From the NCBI RefSeq assembly GCF_900215625.1, contig NZ_OBEK01000002.1, positions 1 through 64,000 on the forward strand: DNA of 64,000 bases, in the 5' to 3' direction. The DNA comes from Terribacillus aidingensis (GTDB taxonomy: Bacteria > Bacillota > Bacilli > Bacillales > Amphibacillaceae). The notes beneath the pieces were generated by a model. It was not told the DNA's origin and searched no databases. It saw nothing but the letters and a program-made list of their open reading frames with translations. Numbering within the stretch: the stretch's first letter is position 1; each line of letters starts with the position of its first letter. A program made the translations under genes and the position numbers. Below are positions 16,807 to 26,342 of this stretch, piece by piece.

Positions 16807-17643
16807 TTCTGTCCGCTGCAGAAATACTTGATGCGGATAAGGGATCTCGATGCCTTCTTTGTCGAAAGCTTCCTTGATCGCTTTTTTCATATCTCTTTCA
16901 GCACCATATTGTTCCATATTAGCGGTATGACCGATAATCCGCAGCGTTACTTCGGATGCGCCCAATTCTTGTACACCAATAACGTCCGGACCTTCACGAA
17001 AGCGTTCATCGTGCTGGAAGTCTTCACAGATTTCTTGAAGAACACGAAGCGCATGATCGATATCATCTTCATAACTGATGCCGATGTCGACCATAGCGCG
17101 CATGTTACCGCGGGAATGATTGCTAATACCGGTAATATTTCTGTTCGGGATGAAATTTAATGTCCCATCAAAGCTTCTTACTTGCGTTGTGCGTAATCCA
17201 ACTTCTTCTACTACACCATTATAGCCGGAAGTCGTAATGACATCTCCAACTTCTATTTGCCTTTCAAGTAAAATGAAGAAGCCTGTCACAACATCACTTA
17301 CTAATCCTTGCGCACCAAAACCAATTGCCAATCCGATAATGCCGGCTCCAGCAATTAACGGTCCAATTTGAATATCGAATACGCCAAAAATCATGACAAC
17401 AAGCAGGAAGATCAGTGTATATCCATATGTATTGAGCAACAGCTTCTCCAGCGTCACCATTCTGCTAGTTGAGATGCGCTGTTTAGTGCTGGCTTTATTT
17501 AAGCTGGAGCTAATAAGCTTTTTACCTACTGCTCGTAAAACAAAATAACCAATTACTATTAGCAGCAGTTGCAGACCAACTGAGATGATAACCTCAATTA
17601 ACCGGTCGTAGTTAAAATTTAGTCCGTCTGTTAAAAAATTCAT
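16789..17643 (-). CDS. ykuT: small-conductance mechanosensitive channel (MscS family)
   Basis: 284 residues with three N-terminal membrane helices. The third, pore-lining helix is Gly/Ala-rich (PLIAGAGIIGLAIGFGAQGLVSDVVTGFFILLE), as expected for MscS, followed by the beta domain (VGDVITTSGYNGVVEEVGLRTTQV and PNRNI) and an alpha/beta C-terminal domain. It opens on membrane tension to release solutes in hypo-osmotic shock. Position next to ykuU matches B. subtilis ykuT. The ATG follows AAAAAGGAG. Confidence 0.92.
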   Translation of the reverse strand: MNFLTDGLNFNYDRLIEVIISVGLQLLLIVIGYFVLRAVGKKLISSSLNKASTKQRISTSRMVTLEKLLLNTYGYTLIFLLVVMIFGVFDIQIGPLIAGAGIIGLAIGFGAQGLVSDVVTGFFILLERQIEVGDVITTSGYNGVVEEVGLRTTQVRSFDGTLNFIPNRNITGISNHSRGNMRAMVDIGISYEDDIDHALRVLQEICEDFQHDERFREGPDVIGVQELGASEVTLRIIGHTANMEQYGAERDMKKAIKEAFDKEGIEIPYPHQVFLQRTEESAKQ

Positions 17644-17769
17644 AGAACGTCTCCTTTTTCGATTATCGATTCCAGGTGTATTCCCTGTTACATTCTACAT
17701 GAAACGCCATGTAACGCAAGATGTAGTCTTGGCATATAGTGACACTGGTGAAAAGAAGGAGGAGAGTCG

Positions 17770-18315
17770 ATGATCGGAAAAATTGCACCTCAATTCGAGA
17801 TACCTGCTATTATGCCGGATGGAAAGACAGCAGCTGTCAGCTTGAAACATAGTATAGGAGCTGGGAAATGGCTTGTGCTCTTTTTTTATCCGCGTGATTT
17901 TAGTACCGTCTGTCCGACGGAATTAAACGATCTATCAGATAGAATGGCCGCTTTTGAAGCGTTAGATGCAGATGTTGTGGCGGTTTCAACAGACAGTCTT
18001 GCATCGCATCTTGCCTGGCAGCAAACGCCTCGAGAAAAGGATGGAATAAATGGAGCCGCATATCCGCTTGCTTCGGATTTTACAGGTAATGTGTCGCAAG
18101 CCTATGGTGTGTTGGATGTAAGAGACTACACATCGCAGCGAGCGACATTCATCGTTGATCCAACTGGAGTTATTTGCTATTGTGTCATGCATGCAGACTT
18201 GGTAGGACGTGAAACAACCGAATTGCTGCGTGTATTGGAGGCTCTCCAAACAGGAGAAGCTTGCGGTGTGAATTGGAAGCCAGGTGACGAACAACTCCCA
18301 CAGGAGGAGGTATAA
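17770..18315 (+). CDS. ykuU: two-cysteine peroxiredoxin (AhpC/Prx1 type)
   Basis: 181 residues, thioredoxin fold. The peroxidatic cysteine is C48 in FYPRDFSTVCPTEL and the resolving cysteine is C165 in GEACGVNWKPG, so it is a typical two-Cys enzyme that reduces hydroperoxides. It matches B. subtilis YkuU (AhpA). It is directly followed by ykuV, a small dithiol protein, and the stop codon lies 1 nt before the next ATG, so the pair is translationally coupled and probably forms a redox couple. Confidence 0.9.
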   Translation: MIGKIAPQFEIPAIMPDGKTAAVSLKHSIGAGKWLVLFFYPRDFSTVCPTELNDLSDRMAAFEALDADVVAVSTDSLASHLAWQQTPREKDGINGAAYPLASDFTGNVSQAYGVLDVRDYTSQRATFIVDPTGVICYCVMHADLVGRETTELLRVLEALQTGEACGVNWKPGDEQLPQEEV

Positions 18316-18316
18316 T

Positions 18317-18742
18317 ATGCTGGCTCAATTACCTCCTGTCATTAATCAGCAGCCGGAAAACTGGCTCATTCAGCCAGATCAGCAAACAGGTGGCCGTCCG
18401 CTAGTTGTTTTCTTTTGGTCAATAAGCTGTACGATGTGCAAAGAAAGAATGCCTAGCTTCTTACACTTTGCTAATGAAGAATCATTATATTTTGATATGC
18501 TTTTTGTTCATGTGCCTCGTTCAGCAGCGGATTTAGCTGTACATGAGATAAAAAAATATATCCAGCAATTTGATGTTCCGGTTTATTTGGATCATACGCA
18601 TCAAATGAAGAATACCTTTCGTGTGCAAAAGCTGCCCAGTATTGCCCTAATTGACAAAAACGGAAGGTTACGGCATATACAATCAGGCGGTAATTTTACA
18701 ACCATTCTGACAAAACAGCTCGATAGCTTGAAATACAGTTAA
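18317..18742 (+). CDS. ykuV: thiol-disulfide oxidoreductase YkuV
   Basis: 141 residues, thioredoxin-like, without a signal peptide, so cytoplasmic. The redox motif is C38-T-M-C41 in FFWSISCTMCKERMP, and a conserved VPRS block and a cis-Pro-type segment (KLPSIALID) follow. B. subtilis YkuV has the same layout and reduces protein disulfides. The start at 18317 is set by AGGAGGAGG (18302-18310), which overlaps the end of ykuU; an open frame upstream is not used. Confidence 0.88.
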   Translation: MLAQLPPVINQQPENWLIQPDQQTGGRPLVVFFWSISCTMCKERMPSFLHFANEESLYFDMLFVHVPRSAADLAVHEIKKYIQQFDVPVYLDHTHQMKNTFRVQKLPSIALIDKNGRLRHIQSGGNFTTILTKQLDSLKYS

Positions 18743-18808
18743 GCACGCTTTCTCCTGCCGGGCAATTCATGGTAAGCTTGCTCTATCAGAAAATAAAGGA
18801 TGAGCGAT

Positions 18809-19978
18809 ATGAGCAAGCTGCTATACAGAGAGAATAGCTTTTGCCAGAACTGGCAGACGGTAGTGATTGATACATATGAGAAGGATGGACTGTATTTTGT
18901 CGCGTTGCAGGAAACAGCCTTTTACCCGGGAGGCGGCGGACAGCCAGCGGACAAAGGCTCCATTGCCGGAGTAGAAGTAAAGGCTGTCGAAATGAAAGAA
19001 GATGTCCCTTATTACGGATTGGAATCGCAGGTCAATAAACAAGCAAACTGCCAAATTAACTGGGAGCATCGATTTGATTTGATGCAGCAGCACACGGGAC
19101 AGCATCTTTTGTCTGCTGGCTTCAGAATGGCAGCTGACCGAGAGACGGTCGGATTCCATCTCGGACAGGATGATGTAACAATTGACGTAGCAGGTGACAA
19201 ACTAACCGATGAAGAGCTTGTCGAAGCCGAACGCAAAGCAAACCAGCTCCTTTACGAAGATAAAGCCATTTCCAGTTATTATGTTACGTCTGAGCAGCTA
19301 GCCGAACTGCCTGTTGTCAAGCAGCCAACTGTTACGGAAAATGTTCGGATTGTTGAGGTGGAAGGTGTGGAGTATAATCCGTGCGGAGGGACACACGTTC
19401 GATCCACTGGCCAGGTAGGCTTGATTAAGATTCTAAAGGTGGAAAAACAAAAACATGCACAGCGGATATATTTCCAATGCGGCAAGCGGGCTTTTGAAAC
19501 AACAAAAACGATGTTTGAGATTGTGGATAAAGCAGCAGCACAGTTTCAGACAAACCGCAGTAATGTGCTGGAACGACTGGAAAAGCAGTCGGCTGATTTA
19601 CAAGCTGCTGTGAAACGTTCCGAAGAACTAGAGAATGAGCTGGAGAAATTCGAACTAAAAGAAATCATGCAAATGGATGAGTGTATGATTATTCGCTCAT
19701 TTGAAGGCAAGACGGTCAAATCACTGCAGCGAATGGCTGGCACGGTAGCGGAGTCAGGTAAAGATTTTGTGATTCTGTCCAATTACTCGGATAAGAAGCT
19801 TGTTCTTGCTCAGCATGTAGAAGGCATGCATAGCGGCAGCTTGTTTCGTGAATCACTGGCTGCGTTTAACGGTAAGGGCGGGGGAAATGCGCAAATAGCA
19901 CAGGCGAGTTTTTCTGCCCAAGAAGATTTAGAGCGTTATATCGGCTTTCTAAAAGAACATTATCAAAGCATCGTTTAA
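18809..19978 (+). CDS. alanyl-tRNA editing protein (AlaX-L type)
   Basis: 389 residues. Free-standing editing enzyme that hydrolyses Ser- or Gly-tRNA(Ala). The N-terminal part has FYPGGGGQPADKG as in AlaRS domain II. The editing site zinc ligands are in QQHTGQHLLSA and in NPCGGTHVRSTGQ. The long form adds a coiled coil (about 250-290) and a C-terminal DHHA1 domain with NGKGGGNAQIAQAS. ATG 18809 is chosen since AAAGGA (18795-18800) overlaps the earlier ATG at 18800. No synthetase catalytic domain is present, so it is not alaS. Confidence 0.9.
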   Translation: MSKLLYRENSFCQNWQTVVIDTYEKDGLYFVALQETAFYPGGGGQPADKGSIAGVEVKAVEMKEDVPYYGLESQVNKQANCQINWEHRFDLMQQHTGQHLLSAGFRMAADRETVGFHLGQDDVTIDVAGDKLTDEELVEAERKANQLLYEDKAISSYYVTSEQLAELPVVKQPTVTENVRIVEVEGVEYNPCGGTHVRSTGQVGLIKILKVEKQKHAQRIYFQCGKRAFETTKTMFEIVDKAAAQFQTNRSNVLERLEKQSADLQAAVKRSEELENELEKFELKEIMQMDECMIIRSFEGKTVKSLQRMAGTVAESGKDFVILSNYSDKKLVLAQHVEGMHSGSLFRESLAAFNGKGGGNAQIAQASFSAQEDLERYIGFLKEHYQSIV

Positions 19979-19990
19979 TCGATGCTTTTT
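19965..19990 (+). terminator. rho-independent terminator
   Basis: AAAGCATCG/CGATGCTTT with a T run, overlapping the last codons of the alaX-type gene. Confidence 0.8.
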
Positions 19991-20025
19991 TATTTTACCT
20001 ATAAATCAGATTTTTTTAAATTATC

Positions 20026-20049
20026 GTAAATTAGTGCTGGTAAATTAGT
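20026..20049 (+). promoter_or_regulatory. 10-bp direct repeat upstream of the ABC exporter
   Basis: GTAAATTAGT occurs at 20026-20035 and again at 20040-20049, a 14-nt period. The second copy overlaps the expected -35 region of a TATATT box at 20061-20066. It could be a regulator-binding site. Confidence 0.4.
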
Positions 20050-20102
20050 TCGGAACCCGATATATTAGAACATGCGATGAAATGTGGAGGGAGAGAAAGA
20101 CT

Positions 20103-21857
20103 TTGAATATTTTCCGAAAGTTAAAGGAATTCTACTGGCCGCACCGCAGAAACTTCTATTTGTCACTCTTGTTTATAGCGGTTGTCACTGCGATCACTGT
20201 TGTATATCCAGTCATTTTGCAAATTACGATTGATGATGTTGTGCTGGGGAACCAGTATGAGCTTATTCCGATATTGTCAGTTGTATTCATATTGTTGATG
20301 CTTATTAAAGGGGTATCCAATTTTCTGCAGCAGTATTTAGGGGATTTGTTTGGTGTGCAGACCGTATTCCGAATGCGGAACAGCTTGTATCAAAAACTCC
20401 AGCGATTAAGCTTCACGTACTATGATAATGCCAGAACAGGCGACTTGATGTCCAGGCTGACTGCTGACGTAGAAGGAATTCGTTTTTTCTTATCAGCAGG
20501 AGTAGGGCAATTACTAAGAGTCATCCTATTGATTGTCATCAGCTTAGCAGTTATGTTTTTCTATTCTATCCCGCTTGCCCTCATCACAATGGTTTCGATG
20601 CCATTCTTAGCGATTGTAGTGTATCGTTTTGATCGACGTGTGCACCCAGCTTTTCGCAAAATCAGAACCTCTCTTGGCGTACTTAATACGCGTGTGCAGG
20701 AAAATATCAGCGGCATGAACACAGTAAAGTCGTTGTCACGAGAAGATTTTGAAATCGGACGCTTTACCACTAATAATTCCACTTATCGTGATAACTACAT
20801 ATCCACTTCAAAAATATGGGCAAAGTTTTTCCCGCTGATGGAGTTAATCGGCAATATTTGCATGGTTGTACTTATTTCATATGGAGGCTATCTCGTCATA
20901 TCTGAACGGCTTGAGCTTGGTGCACTAGTCGCATTCTTCAGCTTAATCACTTATATAGTAGGACCGCTTGCTAACCTCGGGTTTATTATCAATATGTTTT
21001 CGCAAGCGAAAGCATCTGGTGAGAGGCTGCTTGAAGTACTGGAAGCCAAGGAAGATATCGTCGAGCCTACACAGACGCTTCCGAAGAGGAAGATTAGCGG
21101 TCACGTGACATTTAAGCAAGTATCTCTGCAATATTCGAAGGAAGATGACTTAGCTCTAAAGGATATCAGCTTTGATGCGCCACCTGGAAAAGTAATCGGT
21201 CTAGTTGGAGGAACAGGGGCGGGTAAAACGAGTATCACACAGCTGATTACACGCTTTTATGAACCTACTTCAGGTGAAGTCTACATAGATGGAAAGCTGG
21301 TGCAGGACTATGATTTAAGGTTGCTGCGGCAGCATATTGGCTTCGTCTTGCAAGAGGCATTTCTGTTCTCCACTACGATAAAAGAAAATATTGCATATGG
21401 AAATCCAGATAACGTCAGCTTTGAACAAATTGCTGCTGCAGCGAAACGAGCGCAAGCGCATGACTTTATTATGGAGCTGCCCAATCAGTATGACACGATG
21501 CTCGGCGAACGTGGAATGGGACTGTCTGGAGGGCAAAAACAGCGTATTGCGATTGCACGGGCGCTGCTGATAGATCCAAGTATTCTCATTTTGGACGATG
21601 CGACAAGTGCAGTAGATATGCAGACAGAAGTGAAGATTCAAAAGGCAATGAAAGAAGTGATGAAAAACCGAACGACATTCATCATTGCGCACCGTATATC
21701 CTCGGTTAAGCATGCGGACGAAATACTTGTATTGGATAATGGAGCAATTGCCGAGCGGGGGACACACGATTATCTGCTGCAAAATGGCGGTTTGTACCAA
21801 CGTATTTACGATATTCAATACCAAGATCAAAAAGCAATTATGCGCTCTGCGCAGTAA
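20103..21857 (+). CDS. ABC exporter half-transporter with degenerate ATP site (YknU-like)
   Basis: 584 residues: six membrane helices (to about 310) followed by an ATPase domain. Walker A GGTGAGKTS has K375, the signature is LSGGQKQR, and Walker B is ILILDDATS. D499 stands where the catalytic glutamate belongs, so this subunit supplies the non-hydrolysing site of a heterodimer. The partner is the next gene, 12 nt on. The closest pairs I know are B. subtilis YknU/YknV, YfiB/YfiC and BmrC/BmrD. Start is TTG 20103 with GGAGGGA 10 nt before; an ATG at 20082 lies upstream of that site and is rejected. Confidence 0.88.
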   Translation: MNIFRKLKEFYWPHRRNFYLSLLFIAVVTAITVVYPVILQITIDDVVLGNQYELIPILSVVFILLMLIKGVSNFLQQYLGDLFGVQTVFRMRNSLYQKLQRLSFTYYDNARTGDLMSRLTADVEGIRFFLSAGVGQLLRVILLIVISLAVMFFYSIPLALITMVSMPFLAIVVYRFDRRVHPAFRKIRTSLGVLNTRVQENISGMNTVKSLSREDFEIGRFTTNNSTYRDNYISTSKIWAKFFPLMELIGNICMVVLISYGGYLVISERLELGALVAFFSLITYIVGPLANLGFIINMFSQAKASGERLLEVLEAKEDIVEPTQTLPKRKISGHVTFKQVSLQYSKEDDLALKDISFDAPPGKVIGLVGGTGAGKTSITQLITRFYEPTSGEVYIDGKLVQDYDLRLLRQHIGFVLQEAFLFSTTIKENIAYGNPDNVSFEQIAAAAKRAQAHDFIMELPNQYDTMLGERGMGLSGGQKQRIAIARALLIDPSILILDDATSAVDMQTEVKIQKAMKEVMKNRTTFIIAHRISSVKHADEILVLDNGAIAERGTHDYLLQNGGLYQRIYDIQYQDQKAIMRSAQ

Positions 21858-21869
21858 GGAGGAGAAATG

Positions 21870-23690
21870 ATGGAGAACCTGCAATCGAATCAGAAACGGC
21901 ATACAAACAGATTCCACTATTCGCAGGACCAAGTCATGGAGAAACCTTTTGATTGGGCCCAGATAAGAAGGCTGCTTGCATATATAAAACCGTACAGCAA
22001 AACATTGCTGCCTGGTGCGATTATTACCATGCTGCTGGCAACGCTCATTCGCTTGCTCATTCCAATATTAATTGGAAAAGTGGCAATAGACATAGCCATT
22101 GCAACAGGAAACACGCGTTATCTGGTTTATTTGGTGGCGGTGATTGGCGGTTTGTATGTCTTAAGCTATGCAGCCAATATATTTCGAATCAAGTGGGTAA
22201 ATATTCTTGGGCAGCATGTGATCTATGACTTGCGTAAAGCATTATTCAGTCATATACAGCATTTGTCTCACCGCTTCTTTGATACGCGTTCTGCCGGATC
22301 GATCTTGGTTAGAATATTGAATGATATTAATTCGTTACAGGAATTGTTTACAAACGGAATTATTAATTTGTTAACAGATTCGGTGATGCTGATTGGGATC
22401 ATTGCTATTTTGTTCTTTCTTAGTCCTAAGCTCGCTATTGCAGTGCTGATTATCCTACCGCTTATGTTTTTTATTTCCACAAGATTAAGACGGAATATCC
22501 GGCGTTCCTGGCAGCAAGTGCGCATGCAGAAATCACGTCTTAATTCACACTTAAACGAAGCAATCCAAGGTATACGAGTGACGCAATCTTATGCGCAGGA
22601 ACCGGAGAATACAGATTACTTTGAAGTACTTAACCGGGATAATTTTGAAAGTGAGCGGATTGCTACGAAGAAAAGCGCATATTTCGGTCCTTTTGTAGAA
22701 ATGAGCAATGCCGTCGGAACTGTTATTCTGATTGCTTACGGGGCACACTTAATTTTGACCAATCAAATAGAAATCGGAACATTCGTGACGTTTGCTTTCT
22801 TCCTAGGTATGTTTTGGGAACCGATTTCCCGTTTAGGTCAAATATACAACCAGCTTCTGGTGGCGATGGCATCGTCGGAGCGGATTTTTGAATTTATGGA
22901 TGAAGAACCTAATGTAAAAGAACAAAAAAATGCAAAACGCTTTTCAGAAATGAGAGGAGATATTCGCTTTGAAAAAGTGGTATTTGCCTATAACTCAGAT
23001 CGTATTGCATTGCATGAGATTGATTTACACATCCAAGCAGGCCAGACAGTGGCGCTTGTCGGACACACAGGTTCTGGAAAATCGACAATCGCTAACTTGA
23101 TCAGCAGATTTTATGATCCAACAGCAGGTGCTGTTAAAATTGACGGTGAAGATTTACGCGAAGTAAGGCTGCAGGATATAAGACAGAAAATTAGCGTTGT
23201 CTTGCAGGATACCTTTGTCTTTTCGGGAACAATCATGGAAAATATCCGCTTTGGCAACCCCGAAGCAAGCGATGAACAAGTAAGGGAAGCTGCGCGCATC
23301 GTTGGTGCAGATGATTTTATACAGCGATTAGCGGATGGGTATGAAACAGAAGTAGAAGAACGAGGAAACATATTATCAGCAGGAGAAAGACAGCTGCTCT
23401 CCTTTGCGCGTGCCATGCTCGCCAATCCGCGCATCATTATTCTTGATGAAGCAACCGCAAGTATTGATACAGAAACAGAGCTCAAGATTCAGCATGCGCT
23501 GCAAACATTACTGCAAGGACGAACGGCAATTATGATTGCACATCGATTGTCCACTATCCGGGAATCAGATAATATCATTGTCCTTGAACAAGGGCGTATT
23601 TTAGAGCAAGGCAGCCATAATAGTTTAATGGATAGACAAGGGAAATATTATGAATTGGTTAAAACACAATTTCAATCCGAAGAGCAATAA
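21870..23690 (+). CDS. ABC exporter half-transporter with canonical ATP site (YknV-like)
   Basis: 606 residues, six membrane helices then an ATPase domain. Walker A GHTGSGKST, signature LSAGERQLLS (Ala replaces the usual second Gly) and Walker B IIILDEATAS, with catalytic glutamate E527. Together with the preceding D-for-E subunit this gives one active and one degenerate composite site, as in TM287/288, LmrCD and BmrCD multidrug exporters. Of two adjacent ATGs (21867, 21870) the second has better spacing to AAGGAGG, which overlaps the upstream stop codon. A tight operon of two genes ended by a long hairpin. Confidence 0.88.
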   Translation: MENLQSNQKRHTNRFHYSQDQVMEKPFDWAQIRRLLAYIKPYSKTLLPGAIITMLLATLIRLLIPILIGKVAIDIAIATGNTRYLVYLVAVIGGLYVLSYAANIFRIKWVNILGQHVIYDLRKALFSHIQHLSHRFFDTRSAGSILVRILNDINSLQELFTNGIINLLTDSVMLIGIIAILFFLSPKLAIAVLIILPLMFFISTRLRRNIRRSWQQVRMQKSRLNSHLNEAIQGIRVTQSYAQEPENTDYFEVLNRDNFESERIATKKSAYFGPFVEMSNAVGTVILIAYGAHLILTNQIEIGTFVTFAFFLGMFWEPISRLGQIYNQLLVAMASSERIFEFMDEEPNVKEQKNAKRFSEMRGDIRFEKVVFAYNSDRIALHEIDLHIQAGQTVALVGHTGSGKSTIANLISRFYDPTAGAVKIDGEDLREVRLQDIRQKISVVLQDTFVFSGTIMENIRFGNPEASDEQVREAARIVGADDFIQRLADGYETEVEERGNILSAGERQLLSFARAMLANPRIIILDEATASIDTETELKIQHALQTLLQGRTAIMIAHRLSTIRESDNIIVLEQGRILEQGSHNSLMDRQGKYYELVKTQFQSEEQ

Positions 23691-23719
23691 CAGGTTGGGA
23701 CAAAGGAAAATCAGACGAG

Positions 23720-23772
23720 AAACGAACGAAGATGAATTCTTTTATTAGAATTTAGATTCGTTCGTTTTTTTG
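23720..23772 (+). terminator. long two-tier hairpin terminator (copy A)
   Basis: Outer stem AAACGAACGAA/TTCGTTCGTTT (11 bp), inner stem AATTCT/AGAATT, then seven Ts. It shares its apex with two other hairpins at 41827 and 54150. Confidence 0.85.
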
Positions 23773-23917
23773 TACAGTTGCTGTCTTTTGAAAATCAATT
23801 GCTTCTGCCGCATACTTTATTATTCTGTTTTCTCCCACCACTTTCTTTTGGGTAATTTTTTCTTCTATGGGCATAACAAGAGAAGCGATTATTTTATAAA
23901 GAAAGCAGGGATGCACG

Positions 23918-25273
23918 TTGTTCGCATATGATAGTGTTATTTTAGCTCGAATGCTTACGTCTATGACGCTCGTTTTTCACATCATTTTCGCAACGATTGG
24001 TGTCGGTGTACCACTGTTAATCAGTGCAGCCGAATATATCGGCATTAGAAAACGAGATCCGCATTACGTATTATTAGCACGACGATGGACGCGAGGCTTT
24101 GTCATTATAGTAGCAGTCGGGGTGGTAACGGGAACCGCCATTGGTCTGCAGTTATTTCTCTTATGGCCGACATTCATGCAGATAGCTGGTCATGTGATTA
24201 GTTTGCCGCTGTTTATGGAGACGTTCGCATTCTTCTTTGAAGCTATTTTCCTGGGAGCCTACATTTACACTTGGGATCGTTTTAAGGGACGCTATACCCA
24301 CTGGTATCTTTCCTTGCCAGTAATTATTGGCGGCGGGATGAGTGCCGTGTTTATTACAAGCGTGAATGCTTTCATGAATACCCCGCAAGGATTCACTTTA
24401 GTCGGAAGGACCATCACGTCAGTCGAGCCGCTTAAAGCGATATGGAATCCGGCAACGCCATCAAAGGTCTTTCATGTACTGACTTCTTCATATATGACAT
24501 GTGGAGCAGTTCTAGCTGCAATTACAGCATTTTTCATACTGAAGTACGGGAACAACCAATACTACAAAAAAGCATTGAAAGTTACGATGATCGTGACCTT
24601 GATCTTTTCCATTTTTACAGCAATTGCGGGCGATACATCCGCCAAATTCCTAGCCACTTACCAGCCTGAAAAGCTAGCCGCAGCAGAATGGCACTTCGAA
24701 ACAGAAAAGGGTGCCGATCTTATTCTTTTCGGAAAGTTAACAGAAGATAATGAAGTAAAAGGTGCGATTCATCTGCCGAAGCTGCTCAGCTTCTTATCCT
24801 TCGGTGATTTTAATAGTGAGGTTATTGGGTTGGATCGGGTGGACGCAGATTTAATACCGCCTTTGTGGATTCATTATATGTTTGATTTGATGGTCACACT
24901 TGGCGCATACAGTATCATGATTAGTATGCTGTTTGTCCTGTTTATGTTTTGGAAAAAACGTGACCAATATAACAAATGGCTGCTGCGAGCGATTGTCATC
25001 AATGCCCCGTTTGCCATACTTGCGCTCGAGTTTGGCTGGATTTACGCAGAGGTAGGAAGGCAGCCGTGGATTATGCGTGGGTACCTGCGCGTGGCCGAAG
25101 GAGCTGTTTCCTCGCCGTATGTTCATATAGCCTTTGCCATGTTCTTGATTTTGTACGTACTGCTCGGTACTTTTGTAACGGTTGTACTTGTGCGCTTATA
25201 TAAGAAGAACCCGATTCAGAAGGAGTGGGAACAGCGGTTCCCGGATACGTTGTTTGGAGGTGACCAAAAATGA
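23918..25273 (+). CDS. cydA: cytochrome bd-type quinol oxidase subunit I (CIO/YthA type)
   Basis: 451 residues, about nine helices. N-terminal H in TLVFHIIFATIGVG and further conserved His/Met/Glu residues (SLPLFMETFAFFFEAIF) are the haem b ligands and charged residues of CydA. The quinol-binding loop is short, as in cyanide-insensitive oxidases and B. subtilis YthA, not the long E. coli form. The GWIYAEVGRQPW block is diagnostic. The start is TTG 23918 after a modest GCAGGGA site. Its stop overlaps the cydB start (ATGA), so subunits are made in coupled fashion. Confidence 0.92.
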   Translation: MFAYDSVILARMLTSMTLVFHIIFATIGVGVPLLISAAEYIGIRKRDPHYVLLARRWTRGFVIIVAVGVVTGTAIGLQLFLLWPTFMQIAGHVISLPLFMETFAFFFEAIFLGAYIYTWDRFKGRYTHWYLSLPVIIGGGMSAVFITSVNAFMNTPQGFTLVGRTITSVEPLKAIWNPATPSKVFHVLTSSYMTCGAVLAAITAFFILKYGNNQYYKKALKVTMIVTLIFSIFTAIAGDTSAKFLATYQPEKLAAAEWHFETEKGADLILFGKLTEDNEVKGAIHLPKLLSFLSFGDFNSEVIGLDRVDADLIPPLWIHYMFDLMVTLGAYSIMISMLFVLFMFWKKRDQYNKWLLRAIVINAPFAILALEFGWIYAEVGRQPWIMRGYLRVAEGAVSSPYVHIAFAMFLILYVLLGTFVTVVLVRLYKKNPIQKEWEQRFPDTLFGGDQK

Positions 25274-26283
25274 GTTATGAAATTTTAGGGCTCTCTGCTC
25301 TATGGTTTTTCCTTTTTGCTTACTTGATAATCGCGTCTATTGATTTCGGTGCGGGCTTCTTTGCTTATTATGCGAAGCAAACAAAGAAAGACCATATCCT
25401 CAACAGGCTGATTGCACGTTATTTATCACCAGTTTGGGAAATTACAAATGTGTTTTTCATTTTCTTCTATTATGGGCTAGCAGGATTCTTCCCTGATGCG
25501 GGTTATTACTACGGTTCTGCTATGCTGATTCCGGGCTCCATTATTTTAGTTTTAATTGGAATTCGAGGATCCTTTTATGCCTTCGAGAATTACGGATCCC
25601 GCAGCAGTCTGGTATATACATTTTTATATGGGGCAAGCGGATTGCTAATTCCAGCTGCAATTGCTACTGGGCTTACGATTTCAGAAGGCGGATTCTTGCG
25701 AGAGGCGAATGGCAGTGTTTACTTGCGTTATACAGAATTGCTGACAAATCCATTTTCCTGGGCGGTTGTTTTCTTGGCAATCGTATCTGTCTTATACATC
25801 AGCGCAAACTTCCTGACGTACTATGCAAGTAAAGCAGGAGATGAACCAGCAAAGAAACTTTTGCGTTCATATGCGCTGTTTTGGGCGGCACCGCAGATTA
25901 TTGCCAGCTTGACCGCATTTATTGCCATAAGCAGACAAAATCCAGAGCATTACAACAATATGCTGGATCTTTGGTGGATGTTTGGATTATCTATCTTATT
26001 CTTCTTAATCGCGGTTTACTTGATTTACAAAGAAAAACGTTTTGGCCTTTCGTTCATCTGTGTGATGCTGCAGTTCTTCTTTGCTCTGTTAGGTTATGGT
26101 ATCGCACATATGCCTTATATATTGTACGATCAAATTCAAGTAGCAGCTGATGCAACACTCCCAGCAATGGGTACCGCATTGCTATTGGCATTTGGAGGCG
26201 GACTGCTCATGCTGATTCCATCCCTCATACTAGTGATGCGCATGTTTCTCTTCGATGCAGAATATGTAAAAGGAAAGAAGTGA
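25270..26283 (+). CDS. cydB: cytochrome bd-type quinol oxidase subunit II (YthB type)
   Basis: 337 residues, eight to nine helices. Begins with the family pattern LWFFLFAYLIIASIDFGAGFF and contains SPVWEITNVF and a hydrophobic C-terminus. It partners CydA in the membrane; this subunit carries no haem ligands in most of the family. A GGAGGTGA Shine-Dalgarno lies inside the end of cydA. No cydCD assembly-exporter genes follow; the ABC pair just upstream (20103-23690) is separated by a terminator and looks like a drug exporter rather than CydCD. Confidence 0.9.
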   Translation: MSYEILGLSALWFFLFAYLIIASIDFGAGFFAYYAKQTKKDHILNRLIARYLSPVWEITNVFFIFFYYGLAGFFPDAGYYYGSAMLIPGSIILVLIGIRGSFYAFENYGSRSSLVYTFLYGASGLLIPAAIATGLTISEGGFLREANGSVYLRYTELLTNPFSWAVVFLAIVSVLYISANFLTYYASKAGDEPAKKLLRSYALFWAAPQIIASLTAFIAISRQNPEHYNNMLDLWWMFGLSILFFLIAVYLIYKEKRFGLSFICVMLQFFFALLGYGIAHMPYILYDQIQVAADATLPAMGTALLLAFGGGLLMLIPSLILVMRMFLFDAEYVKGKK

Positions 26284-26342
26284 TACAACCTTGACTGTTT
26301 ATGATAGACTATGAGTAGTTTGTAAATAGTGGAGGAAGTACG

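Noticed and set aside
17644-17769. Search for a PerR box before the peroxiredoxin gene.
   Set aside because: No TTATAATNATTATAA-like palindrome is present.
20103-26283. Idea that the ABC pair upstream of cydAB is CydCD.
   Set aside because: A strong terminator and 145 nt separate them, and sequence features fit drug-exporter-type YknUV/YfiBC better; CydCD normally lies downstream of cydB.
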